Shown: positions 1 to 7,188, counted from the first letter of the stretch. The stretch is 15,660 nt of DNA from Actinomyces graevenitzii C83 (GCF_000239695.1 NZ_JH470341.1:1-15660), one strand, 5' to 3'. The notes: a model not told the origin generated them from the letters alone. Translations and numbers: made by a program.

Positions 1-466
1 CAAGCGGCTGGGAGGGCTTCCTCGCGCAGAAGACCAAGAGGGACGATGGCGGTGGGCATACACGCACGAACGACTCGTGCGGGCCCGCAACAGTGTGAAC
101 CGGCTCATCGGAGCCGAGGTGTTGTTCACCTACACCGACCCCCAGTTTGAGGGGGCGTTGCCGGCGATGAACAACCAGATCGAAGGCGCGACCAACGCGC
201 CCTTGCGTCAACTGTTGCGCGACCACCGGGGAATGCGGCTGACCCGCCGGATCAAAGCGATCTTCTGGTGGTGCTACATGCACACCGAAAACCCGCTCCC
301 ACCAGCCCAGATCCTCAAAATCATGCCCACAGACACCCAGATTGAAGCCCAATGGGAACACGCCTCGCGCACACACCCCGCAGCCGGTGTCATCCCCAGA
401 TGGGGCGACGCTATCGCCTGGCACGACCTCCACCACACAAGCCCCCACCGAAACAACTGGGACTAA
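1..466 (+). pseudogene. IS1249-like (IS256-group) transposase, 3' part, apparently frameshifted
   Basis: This is the C-terminal part of a DDE transposase that would cut and join IS ends; the gene begins before the window. From base 44 to the TAA at 464-466 one frame (frame 2) reads WRWAYTHERLVRARNSVNRL, then FTYTDP, an N-x-x-IEG motif (probable last catalytic Glu at 182-184), LRDHRG and FWWCYMH, a signature I recall from IS1249-type transposases. Upstream, the family-like sequence WEGFLAQKTKRD lies in frame 3 (bases 9-44), so the reading frame changes around bases 38-48. That suggests a one-base indel and a dead copy, or a base-call error. The family is recalled, not searched. No terminal inverted repeat could be fixed. 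Confidence 0.6.
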
Positions 467-523
467 CCCTCCACCAACTCTTTTTGTCCTTTAACCCCAT
501 TTTTTGTGTGTGGTGGGGTTGTG

Positions 524-556
524 TTTGGGGGGTGGGTTGCCCCCCAAAATTTTTTT
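524..556 (+). terminator. Rho-independent terminator after the transposase
   Basis: A perfect 9-bp stem, TTTGGGGGG (524-532) with CCCCCCAAA (540-548), encloses a 7-nt loop and is followed by A and seven T (550-556). It lies 58 bp past the transposase stop. A weaker inverted repeat, AACCCCA (493-499) with TGGGGTT (514-520), precedes it. It would stop transcription from the IS before the SAM-riboswitch gene. Confidence 0.75.
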
Positions 557-630
557 GTCCTGCGAGGTGCGGGCTTGGGGGAAGGACGCACTAACCTTCT
601 GTAGGGCGTCTCAAAATATAAACCTAGCCT

Positions 631-658
631 TTGGCTGCATAGCTGCAACTGTTAGGCT
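631..658 (+). promoter_or_regulatory. Predicted promoter of the SAM-riboswitch transcript
   Basis: The -10 candidate TAGGCT is at 653-658 and a weak -35, TTGGCT, at 631-636 (16-bp spacing). Transcription would start near 665, just before the riboswitch P1 stem at 670, which supports the placement. The same TTAGGCT heptamer recurs before the 7940 gene and pheS. Confidence 0.45.
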
Positions 659-667
659 CTAATCGTT

Positions 668-760
668 AACCATCCAGAGCGGCTGAGAGATCTGGCTCCA
701 AGACGCCGCAGCAACCCGCGCTTAAAAGCGTAAGGTGCTCCAGCCAGAACGATGGAAGGA
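668..760 (+). ncRNA. SAM riboswitch aptamer (S-box, SAM-I / SAM-IV clan)
   Basis: The element contains the S-box core in order: CCAGAGCGGC, GAGAGATCTGGCTC, GACGCCGCAGCAACC, AAGGTGCTCCAG, GATGG. P1 pairs CCATC (670-674) with GATGG (751-755). P2 pairs GCGGC (679-683) with GCCGC (705-709). P3 is a small CGCT/AGCG hairpin (719-730). The 3' part after GGTGCT is short, so P4 is minimal, and a SAM-I/IV variant is possible. It should sense S-adenosylmethionine and lower expression of the MetE-like gene 190 bp downstream. No U-tract terminator is visible after the aptamer, so the off-switch may act on translation. Confidence 0.88.
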
Positions 761-947
761 TTCCCGTAATGATGACTCAGCGAATGCGGTGAGCGGCTTA
801 GCCGTGCCTCCTATGGCTGCCTAAATGCGCTCCTTAAATAACAACATTACCGCAGCCTAGCTATAACCATTCGCGGCCACCGCTGGCCTTGCCGCATGCG
901 TCCACTTAAACGCCTTTAAAGCCAGCCTTAGACTTTGAGGAATTATC
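761..947 (+). promoter_or_regulatory. Long leader between SAM aptamer and MetE-like start
   Basis: This 187-nt leader has no convincing ORF. Visible pairings are CGGC/GCCG with a 3-nt loop (794-804), GGCTGC (815-820) with GCAGCC (852-857), GGCCA/TGGCC around CCGC (875-888), and an alternative long-range GCGAAT (780-785) with ATTCGC (869-874). The ribosome site GAGGAA (937-942) lies 5 nt before the ATG; CCTC at 807-810 could mask it. The switching mechanism is unresolved. Confidence 0.5.
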
Positions 948-2156
948 ATGACCAAAATTCGTACCACCCATGTAGGTTCCCTGCCACGCACCCCCCAGCT
1001 ACTCGAAGCTAACGCTCAGCGCGCAGCAGGCACCATTAGCGACGAGAAATTCAACGAAATCCTCACCGACGCCGTCGACCAGGTAATCAAGCGACAGCAC
1101 CAGATCGGCCTGGACATTATCAACGAAGGCGAGTACGGACACATCACCCGCTCCGGCGTCGACTACGGCTCCTGGTGGGCCTACTCCTTCACCCGCTTCT
1201 CCGGCCTAGAGATCATCGATCCCTCCTCACCCAAGAGCGTAGGGGACTGGGACCCCAACAAGCCCGTCCGCAGCGAACCCGGCAAGATCCGCCTGACCAG
1301 CTTCGGTGACCGTCGCGACTGGACCAAGTTCCACGACGTCTACACCGACCACGAGCACGGCGTCTACCTAGGCAAGAAATCCCAGCAGTTCCCCACCGTC
1401 ACCGGTGAGCTCAAATACATCGGCCAAGACGCCGTCGCCAAAGACATTGAGCTGCTACTTAAGGGCCTAGAAGACAACGGCATCGCCCGCGAAAACGGCT
1501 TCATTGCGGCCGTATCTCCCGGCTCTGCCGCCCGCGTGCCCAACCTCTACTACGCCGACGACGACGCCCACCTGCAGGCCTGGGCCACCGCCCTGCGTGA
1601 AGAGTATCGCGCCATCACTGACGCCGGCCTAACCGTGCAGATCGACGCCCCCGACTTCGCCGAAGCCTGGGACCAGATCAACCCCGAACCCACGGTGGCC
1701 GACTACCGTGCCTGGCTACGCAAGCGCCTAGAAGCCGTCAACTACGCCCTCGAAGGCATCAACCCCGACCAGGTGCGTTTCCACCTGTGCTGGGGCTCCT
1801 GGCACGGCCCGCACACCACCGACATTGCCTTCAAGGAAATCGTCGACATCGCCCTGGAAGTAAACGCCCGCTACCTCACCTTTGAGGCCGCAAACGTACG
1901 CCACGAACACGAGTGGACCGTGTGGCAGGACGTTAAGCTCCCCGACGACCGCGTAATCCTGCCCGGTGTGGTCTCCCACGCCACCAATGTGGTGGAACAC
2001 CCCGAGCTAGTAGCCCAGCGTATCCGCCGCTTCACCGACCTGGTTGGGCGCGAGCGAGTAATCGCCTCCACCGACTGCGGCCTGGGTGGACGTATTCACC
2101 CCTCGCTGGCCTGGGCCAAGCTAGAATCGCTGGCTCAGGGCGCCGCACTGGTGTGA
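948..2156 (+). CDS. MetE-like core methionine synthase (cobalamin-independent family)
   Basis: A 402-residue member of the MetE C-terminal (catalytic) family, which transfers a methyl group to homocysteine or a related thiol. The start MTKIRTTHVGSLPR is the typical N-terminus of the catalytic barrel. All four expected zinc ligands are visible: H279 and C281 in HLCWGSWHG, E313 in LTFEAAN and C377 in STDCGLGG. The N-terminal half of full-length MetE (about 750 residues), which helps bind polyglutamyl folate, is absent. The protein therefore resembles Bacillus subtilis YxjG/YxjH, which are also S-box controlled, and the folate-independent core MetE families. The methyl donor cannot be read from sequence. 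ATG 948 has the site GAGGAA and no closer alternative. The gene is monocistronic, between a SAM riboswitch and a terminator. Confidence 0.88.
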   Translation: MTKIRTTHVGSLPRTPQLLEANAQRAAGTISDEKFNEILTDAVDQVIKRQHQIGLDIINEGEYGHITRSGVDYGSWWAYSFTRFSGLEIIDPSSPKSVGDWDPNKPVRSEPGKIRLTSFGDRRDWTKFHDVYTDHEHGVYLGKKSQQFPTVTGELKYIGQDAVAKDIELLLKGLEDNGIARENGFIAAVSPGSAARVPNLYYADDDAHLQAWATALREEYRAITDAGLTVQIDAPDFAEAWDQINPEPTVADYRAWLRKRLEAVNYALEGINPDQVRFHLCWGSWHGPHTTDIAFKEIVDIALEVNARYLTFEAANVRHEHEWTVWQDVKLPDDRVILPGVVSHATNVVEHPELVAQRIRRFTDLVGRERVIASTDCGLGGRIHPSLAWAKLESLAQGAALV

Positions 2157-2200
2157 CAGACGGTGTGATAAACATCTGTAAATAGTCTCTACGCGCATAT

Positions 2201-2236
2201 AACCGGGCTGATAGCGTACGCTATCGGCCCGGTTTT
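2201..2236 (+). terminator. Hairpin terminator after the MetE-like gene
   Basis: A 15-bp stem pairs 2201-2215 with 2220-2234 (one G-U pair) around the loop GTAC and is followed by a short TT. It starts 45 bp after the stop codon. The T-run is short, so termination may be partial. Confidence 0.7.
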
Positions 2237-2261
2237 GCTAGTGTCGCCTTGTTAGCAAGTT

Positions 2262-2281
2262 TTGTAAGCCGGCCTTACAAT
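2262..2281 (+). promoter_or_regulatory. Palindrome overlapping a predicted -10 box
   Basis: TTGTAAG (2262-2268) and CTTACAA (2274-2280) are perfect inverted arms around CCGGC. The right arm overlaps TACAAT (2276-2281), one mismatch from the consensus -10. A start near 2288 would serve the TTG-initiated gene at 2318. The arrangement fits an operator bound by a dimeric repressor. No good -35 is seen. Confidence 0.4.
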
Positions 2282-2317
2282 TGGCATAGGTTTACCGCGT
2301 ACGAAAGTGAAGCCATC

Positions 2318-2926
2318 TTGAGTGAAGCTAGCGAACCTCGCAACATTGATGACGAATTCGCCGCACTAGTTGCGGACCTTAATACTCAAGATTCCCAGCT
2401 TCCCAAAGCTGTAAAAATCGCAATCGTGCTCACGCCCCTGCTAGACGCGCAGGTCCTAGCCTCATTTGCGGCCCTGAGTGAGCACGAATGCTGGGCGGTA
2501 CCCTCATCCACCGGGGCTTTTGCGGTAAAAGAACTAGTCTCCACCCACGAACAGTGGGATATCAGTGAGCTAGTTGGCGGCGTCGACAGTGAACCCCAAG
2601 AAGCAGCGGACCTAGCCAAAGACCTATCGCGTCTAACCCGCGAAGGCGTAGTGCTGCTAACCGCAGACCTAGCTACCGACGTCGGCATTGAAACCGGGCT
2701 ATCAGGCCAGGTCACCGCCCGCCGCTACGAAAACGGCAAAGCCGGCGAAGAACTCAGCGCCGGACTGATCATGAGCGCACTAGACGCAGCCGTAGAAGAC
2801 GTACTGTTTGGCATCACCAAGGTGGAGGATGTGCCCGGGGCCGTCTCCACCAGCGACCCAGGCGTCACCCAAACCGTAACTGACTTCAAAAAGCCGCGAC
2901 GTTTCGGTTTTTTCGGGCGTAAGTGA
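2318..2926 (+). CDS. Hypothetical protein upstream of SseB-family gene
   Basis: I do not recognise a family for this 202-residue soluble protein. It is acidic over most of its length, has no signal peptide or membrane segment, and ends in a basic aromatic tail (FKKPRRFGFFGRK). The middle (VKIAIVLTPLLDAQVLASFAAL, then a Trp/Val/Phe-rich stretch) reads as alpha/beta and could be a distant SseB-like fold, but that is a guess. I chose TTG 2318 because the predicted promoter (-10 at 2276-2281) and palindrome lie within any longer version starting at TTG 2249, and conserved-looking acidic sequence begins there. A GAAAG lies about 11 nt upstream. Its TGA overlaps the GTG of the next gene by 4 bases (GTGA), so the two are probably translationally coupled and may act together. 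Confidence 0.65.
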   Translation: MSEASEPRNIDDEFAALVADLNTQDSQLPKAVKIAIVLTPLLDAQVLASFAALSEHECWAVPSSTGAFAVKELVSTHEQWDISELVGGVDSEPQEAADLAKDLSRLTREGVVLLTADLATDVGIETGLSGQVTARRYENGKAGEELSAGLIMSALDAAVEDVLFGITKVEDVPGAVSTSDPGVTQTVTDFKKPRRFGFFGRK

Positions 2927-3717
2927 GCATCATGTCGCAGGAACAACTACAAGCCGCCCTAGCCGCCCGTGAGCGTATCTCTAAGCTCCTGGCCCCCAAT
3001 CCCTTTGCCGACGACGACGGCTCCACCCCTGCCGCTCTAGCTGCGGCCCTTAACGCCCAGCTACCGCGCCCCCAATTCCTGCGCGAACTAGTTGCCGCCA
3101 TTGCAGCCACGCGCTTGATCGTGCCCGTGCCCGCACATGGCCTGGAAGAGCCTGCCGCCGCCGTCGCCGTCGAGATTGGCAAACCGGGCGGACACAAGCC
3201 GCACCAAAACGACCCCGCCCAAGACGCCGCGAGCCTGGCCCTGCACCTAGATGACGGGCATATCGCCATGCCGGTATTCAGCTCCCAGGCAGATATGCAG
3301 GCCTGGCGCACCGACGTGCGCCCCGCCCCGGTCACCCCCCAGCGCGCCGCCCAAGTGGCTTGCCTATCGACTGACCAGATCTGGGTGCTAAACCCAGCCA
3401 CAGACAATATTCGTATCCCACGCCCCGCCGTAATTTCCCTAAGCAAAGCCCAAAAATGGGTTCCTAGCTGGGAAAACGAGCAGCTACAAGCAGAGCTGAA
3501 AGAGCAGTTGATGGCATATAAGGCCATGGTTAATGTGGCTTTTGAAGCGGGGGAAACCTCAGAGCTACGCATCTACGCACTAATCGACCGCAGCTGCGGC
3601 AAGGAAGAAATGCTTGATGCGGTAGAAGGCGCCCAACAAGTGCTAGTAAATCCGGATTGGGCTGACCGGGTTGATCACGTAGAAATTTGTCCCATACTTT
3701 GGCCGATTGAACAGTAA
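2923..3717 (+). CDS. SseB-family protein
   Basis: A 264-residue cytosolic protein resembling SseB N-terminal-domain proteins: a long alpha-helical start, FLRELVAAIAATRLIVPVPAH, then DGHIAMPVFSSQADMQAWR, which is the characteristic 'value to be updated / moves into a test variable' strand-helix of that family. The last third (MVNVAFEAGETSELRIYALID) fits the C-terminal SseB segment. The biochemical role is unknown, but actinobacterial genomes often keep an SseB-like gene near infC, as I recall. The start is GTG 2923, overlapping the previous stop as GTGA; ATG 2932 three codons later is an alternative. Family assignment is by recall and moderately secure. The EamA-type transporter gene follows 19 bp downstream, so it is probably in the same transcript. 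Confidence 0.72.
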   Translation: MSIMSQEQLQAALAARERISKLLAPNPFADDDGSTPAALAAALNAQLPRPQFLRELVAAIAATRLIVPVPAHGLEEPAAAVAVEIGKPGGHKPHQNDPAQDAASLALHLDDGHIAMPVFSSQADMQAWRTDVRPAPVTPQRAAQVACLSTDQIWVLNPATDNIRIPRPAVISLSKAQKWVPSWENEQLQAELKEQLMAYKAMVNVAFEAGETSELRIYALIDRSCGKEEMLDAVEGAQQVLVNPDWADRVDHVEICPILWPIEQ

Positions 3718-3736
3718 ATCGTAACCAGGGAGAGAA

Positions 3737-4810
3737 GTGAATAAGCAGTTTCGCGGCTATGCAATAACCACTTTTGCGGCTATTTGTTGGGGATTTTCGG
3801 GCGTATGCGGTGAGCTGCTCGTTAAGCGCTACGCTGTTGATCCAGAGTGGCTTACCTCTGTTCGTATGATCTTAGCGGGAGGCCTACTGATCGCTTTTAT
3901 TTTGGGGCGTGACAAGGGGCTAAGCGCTAAGCACCGCCAATTACTGCGCACCCGTGCCGACTGGGTAAGTATGTTGGTTTACACCGTATTTGGTTTGATC
4001 GCTAACCTTTACACTTACCTGATTGCGGTTAAAAGCTCTAACGCCGGTACTGCCACGGTTTTGCAGTACTTGGGCCCGATCCTGATTGTGATTTGGGTGT
4101 GTATTCGCTCTAAACGACGCCCGCATTTAACTGAAGTATTCGCCGTATTACTGGCCCTGGTGGGTACGGCAGTGCTGGCTACGCACGGCAATATTGGTGA
4201 GCTAGTTATTACCCCTGCCGCCCTGTACTGGGGCCTAGCCTGCGCGCTGGCGCTGGCGCTATACACCCTGATACCTACCAAACTTATTCGTAAATACTCC
4301 TCTGACCTAGTGGTTTGCTATGGCATGCTACTAGGTGGGACGTTGATGAGCCTGGCCACCATGGTTTGGCAGGTAAACGTACAAACCTCTGCCGGTTTCT
4401 ACCTCTACATGGTGGGCATGGTAGTGCTGGGCACGGTGGTGGCCTTCGTGCTATTCCTACAGGGCGTGCAAGATATTGGCGCGGTTAACGCCTCCCTAAT
4501 TGCCTGCCTAGAGCCCGTGGCCGCCTCGCTATTCTCCTTCGCTTTAGCAGGCACCTATTTCTCAGGTGAAGACATTGCCGGCATGGCCCTAATTATGTGT
4601 GCAGTTTTGGCGGTTGGTTTCCAAGACTTCATGGCAGCCCGCCACAACCCCCATCCGCGCACCAATGAGCTTTCCGCGCAGCCAGCAGCTGCAGAAAGTC
4701 CCACGGCTGGCTCCGACGGCGCTGAGCCTGCTGCCTCCGACGGCGCCAGCCCTGCTGACACAGTTGGCGCAGCTTCCAGCGCCGCTAAGACGCCAGCAGC
4801 AGTTAAATAA
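3737..4810 (+). CDS. EamA/DMT-superfamily transporter
   Basis: A 357-residue inner-membrane protein with two EamA repeats, about residues 8-149 and 165-297, giving ten predicted helices. It starts RGYAITTFAAICWGFSGVCG, the usual first helix of this family; AGTATVLQYLGPILIVIW is the typical TM4 and SLIACLEPVAASLFSFAL the equivalent in the second repeat. Members export or import metabolites such as amino acids or nucleosides; the substrate cannot be read here. From about residue 300 a 55-residue hydrophilic tail rich in Ala, Pro and Ser follows, probably disordered and cytosolic, longer than usual. The GTG start at 3737 has AGGGAGA close upstream. It lies between the SseB-like gene and an NCS1 permease with short gaps, suggesting one transcript. 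Confidence 0.88.
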   Translation: MNKQFRGYAITTFAAICWGFSGVCGELLVKRYAVDPEWLTSVRMILAGGLLIAFILGRDKGLSAKHRQLLRTRADWVSMLVYTVFGLIANLYTYLIAVKSSNAGTATVLQYLGPILIVIWVCIRSKRRPHLTEVFAVLLALVGTAVLATHGNIGELVITPAALYWGLACALALALYTLIPTKLIRKYSSDLVVCYGMLLGGTLMSLATMVWQVNVQTSAGFYLYMVGMVVLGTVVAFVLFLQGVQDIGAVNASLIACLEPVAASLFSFALAGTYFSGEDIAGMALIMCAVLAVGFQDFMAARHNPHPRTNELSAQPAAAESPTAGSDGAEPAASDGASPADTVGAASSAAKTPAAVK

Positions 4811-4833
4811 AAACAGGCTTTAAGGAGCCGATC

Positions 4834-6303
4834 ATGAGTACTGATTCACTCAGCCCCCAGTCACAGCGCAGCGAAAGCCGCCTAGCGGTAGAAACCGTTG
4901 GCTTGGATGTAATCGCTGAAGCAGATCGTAAAGGTAAACCGGCAGATTTATTTATGCCCTGGTTTGCCGCCAACATTTCCGTTCTAGGTATTTCCTGGGG
5001 CGCATGGGTACTGGGATTTGGACTGTCCCTAGTGCAGGCCCTACTGATTTCAGTAGTGGGCCTAACCTTGTCTTTCCTGCTGTGTGGCCTGGTGGCAATT
5101 GCTGGTAAGCGCGGCTCGGCTCCCACCCTGGTGCTGTCACGCGCTGCTTTTGGTTACCACGGCAACCGTGTCTCGGCGTTAATCTCCTGGATTTTGACCG
5201 TGGGTTGGGAAACTTTCCTGGCTATTATGGCGGTGCAAGCTACCGCCACCGTGATGGGGGCCTTGGGCTTTAGTAACCACCTAGTGGCCCAGATTGCCGC
5301 CTTGGTGCTGGTGGTAGTGCTGGCGGCCGGCTCAGGAATTTTAGGTTTCGACACCATCATGAAAGTGCAAACCTGGATCACTTGGGCTACCGCCGTGCTA
5401 ACCCTGGTTTACCTGGTGCTAGTGGCTGACAAGATTAACTTTTCAGTGCTTGCCGCCCGCCCGGCAGCTTCCAGCACAGCTGTGCTAGGCGCCGGATGCA
5501 TGTTGGCGGTGGGTTTTGGTTTTGGCTGGGTAAATGCGGCCGCCGACTATTCACGTTACCTGCCGCGCAACGCCTCAACTCGTGGGGTAGTGGGTTGGAC
5601 TACCTTCGGGGCGTCACTGCCGGTGCTGGTATTGGTTTGCTTCGGGGTGCTGCTGGTGGGTTCCTCAGGCGCTGAGCTGTCAAAGAAAATTGGGGACGAC
5701 CCAATTGGGGCGCTGACCACCCTACTACCCACCTGGTTCCTGATCCCCTTCGCCCTGGTAGCGATTTTGGGTCTAGTGGGCGGCATCGTTATGGATATTT
5801 ATTCCTCGGGTCTGTCTTTGCTGGCTACGGGTGTGCCCGTGTCGCGTCCGGTAGCTACCGCCATTGATGGCACCATCATGACCCTGGGCACGATTGTGGT
5901 GGTTTTCTTCGCTGACTCCTTCTTAACCCCCTTTACCGCATTCTTAACCACCTTGGGTGTGGTAATTGCTGCTTGGGCTGGGGTTATGTTGGCTGATATT
6001 GCGTTGCGTCACAAAGAGTATGACGACGTCGATCTGTTTAGTCCCGCAGGTCGTTACGGCAGCGTCAACTGGGGAGCTATGGCTAGCTTGGTGGTTGCTT
6101 CCTTTGTTGGTTGGGGTCTAGTGGTAAACACCGGGGCCTCTTGGCTGTCGTGGCAGGGCTACCTGCTAGGCCCATTAGGTTTGGGTGGACGTCAAGGTAG
6201 CTGGGCTGGCGCTAACCTGGGTATTTTGCTGGCCTTAGTAATTGGTTTTGCCGGTTACTGGATTAGCAGCGCCAAGCGCGTGCGTCGTCAAGAAGAACGC
6301 TGA
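4834..6303 (+). CDS. NCS1-family purine/cytosine permease
   Basis: A 489-residue membrane protein of the nucleobase:cation symporter-1 family (purine-cytosine permease branch, CodB-like). The N-terminal cytoplasmic segment is followed by LFMPWFAANISVLGISWGAW, the conserved first helix of the family, and the motif GKRGSAPTLVLSRAAFGYHGN between early helices. WVNAAADYSRYLPRN matches the substrate-site segment of NCS1 proteins, and GGIVMDIYSSGLSL fits helix 8. About twelve transmembrane segments are expected. It probably takes up cytosine, a purine or a related compound such as thiamine precursor; substrate is not determined. AAGGAG (4822-4827) lies 6 nt before ATG. It follows the EamA gene by 23 bp. 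A hairpin overlaps its stop codon. Confidence 0.88.
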   Translation: MSTDSLSPQSQRSESRLAVETVGLDVIAEADRKGKPADLFMPWFAANISVLGISWGAWVLGFGLSLVQALLISVVGLTLSFLLCGLVAIAGKRGSAPTLVLSRAAFGYHGNRVSALISWILTVGWETFLAIMAVQATATVMGALGFSNHLVAQIAALVLVVVLAAGSGILGFDTIMKVQTWITWATAVLTLVYLVLVADKINFSVLAARPAASSTAVLGAGCMLAVGFGFGWVNAAADYSRYLPRNASTRGVVGWTTFGASLPVLVLVCFGVLLVGSSGAELSKKIGDDPIGALTTLLPTWFLIPFALVAILGLVGGIVMDIYSSGLSLLATGVPVSRPVATAIDGTIMTLGTIVVVFFADSFLTPFTAFLTTLGVVIAAWAGVMLADIALRHKEYDDVDLFSPAGRYGSVNWGAMASLVVASFVGWGLVVNTGASWLSWQGYLLGPLGLGGRQGSWAGANLGILLALVIGFAGYWISSAKRVRRQEER

Positions 6304-6342
6304 TAGGTGACTTAAGCAATTTGTGAGAGCTGTCGCCTATTA
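6301..6342 (+). terminator. Hairpin at the end of the NCS1 gene (weak terminator)
   Basis: ATAGGTGAC (6303-6311) pairs with GTCGCCTAT (6332-6340), extendable to 11 bp and including the stop codon. A second hairpin follows at once: TACTGC (6341-6346) with GCAGTA (6356-6361). There is no long T-run, so termination is likely weak or the structure acts in mRNA stability. Confidence 0.4.
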
Positions 6343-6363
6343 CTGCACTTTAAAGGCAGTAGC

Positions 6364-6372
6364 TGCTAGAGT
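6364..6372 (+). promoter_or_regulatory. Extended -10 promoter of the infC operon
   Basis: TGCTAGAGT matches an extended -10 (TGn followed by TAnnnT, with TAGAGT at 6367-6372). No clear -35 is seen at the usual distance, which is common for extended -10 promoters. Transcription near 6379 would give a leader of about 195 nt before infC. Confidence 0.45.
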
Positions 6373-6378
6373 TAACGC

Positions 6379-6573
6379 GTTACGCCGGTCAAAGCCGGCG
6401 CCAAGAGGAGTCAACCTCCCACCTAGGCGCGCACAGCGTTCGGGTCCTAGCAGCGTTTAACAGCGTTATTGGCTTGTTTTAAACAAGCCTCGCCAGACCT
6501 TTACCCTGTGACGAGCGGGGTGAAGGTCTTTCCTTTTGTTATAACCACCCACAAGACATAGTGAGGAACTGCC
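6379..6573 (+). promoter_or_regulatory. Structured infC leader with attenuator-like hairpin
   Basis: The leader carries a run of hairpins: CGCCGG/CCGGCG (6383-6400), GAGG/CCTC (6405-6418), CTAGG/CCTAG (6423-6450), GGCTTGTTT/AAACAAGCC (6471-6489, one base at the centre), and a 12-bp stem pairing 6495-6506 with 6518-6529 followed by the T-rich TTCCTTTTGTT (6530-6540). The last has terminator form and stands only 34 nt before the infC start. By analogy with the Firmicutes L20 leader this may control the infC-rpmI-rplT operon by early termination, but the ligand and the relationship to known leaders are inferences. Confidence 0.6.
6495..6540 (+). terminator. infC: Intrinsic terminator (attenuator) upstream of infC
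   Basis: AGACCTTTACCC (6495-6506) pairs with GGGTGAAGGTCT (6518-6529), with one G-U pair, around an 11-nt loop, then TTCCTTTTGTT. It sits inside the leader and in front of an essential operon, so conditional antitermination is expected. Confidence 0.65.
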
Positions 6574-7188
6574 ATTAGCGAGCCCCGTATTAACGACCGG
6601 ATCCGCGTCAGCGAGGTGCGTCTCGTTGGACCCAGCGGTGAACAGGTTGGCGTGGTGCGTCTAGAGGACGCGCTGCGTCTGGCTGAAGAAGCCGATCTTG
6701 ACCTAGTAGAGGTAGCGCCCGACGCTCGTCCGCCGGTATGCAAGCTAATGGATTACGGCAAGTACAAGTACGAGTCCGCCATGAAGGCTCGTGACGCCCG
6801 CCGTAACCAGGCCAATACTCAGCTCAAGGAAATCCAGTTCCGACCCAAGATTGACGACCATGACTACGCCACCAAGCGCGGTCACGTGGAGCGTTTCCTC
6901 AAGGGCGGAGACAAGGTTAAAGCCATTGTGCGTTTCCGTGGACGTGAGCAGTCCCGCCCGGAGCTGGGTATTCGACTGCTGCAGCGTCTAGCTGAAGAAG
7001 TTTCTGAACTGGCCACTGTTGAGAGCCACCCGCGTCAGGATGGCCGCTCCATGGTCATGGTGCTAGCCCCCACCCGTAAGAAGGCTGAAGTCAAGTCTGA
7101 CCAGCGCCGTCGTCGTGAAGCCGAGCGGGCCGCCCGCCGCGCTGCCAAGAATGCGGACGCCAAGACCGACGCCGTCGAGGAAAGCTAA
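6574..7188 (+). CDS. infC: Translation initiation factor IF-3, ATT start
   Basis: IF-3 binds the 30S subunit, prevents premature 50S joining and checks the start codon and initiator tRNA. The reading frame gives [20 protein letters not shown], the conserved family N-terminus, only if initiation is at ATT 6574; no ATG, GTG or TTG lies between it and the in-frame TGA at 6562. GAGGA (6563-6567) is 6 nt upstream, ideally placed. The GTG at 6616 would remove 14 conserved residues. The product is 204 residues: N domain to about 75, helical linker, C domain ([16 protein letters not shown] onwards) to about 165, and a basic, then acidic tail. A rare AUU start, as in E. coli infC, allows IF-3 to repress its own synthesis. 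rpmI and rplT follow. Confidence 0.95.
   Translation: MSEPRINDRIRVSEVRLVGPSGEQVGVVRLEDALRLAEEADLDLVEVAPDARPPVCKLMDYGKYKYESAMKARDARRNQANTQLKEIQFRPKIDDHDYATKRGHVERFLKGGDKVKAIVRFRGREQSRPELGIRLLQRLAEEVSELATVESHPRQDGRSMVMVLAPTRKKAEVKSDQRRRREAERAARRAAKNADAKTDAVEES

Noticed and set aside
467..600. Terminal inverted repeat of the IS
   Set aside because: The repeats AACCCCA/TGGGGTT and the T-rich hairpin can be explained as terminator structures; without the other IS end no boundary can be fixed.
352..648. Overlapping small ORFs after the transposase
   Set aside because: They cross the terminator and G/T-rich stretch and have no family features.
2249..2317. Earlier TTG start of the unknown gene
   Set aside because: It would place the promoter palindrome and -10 inside the gene and lacks a ribosome site.
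6616..6618. GTG start for infC
   Set aside because: It removes 14 conserved residues; ATT 6574 has the Shine-Dalgarno and full N-terminus.
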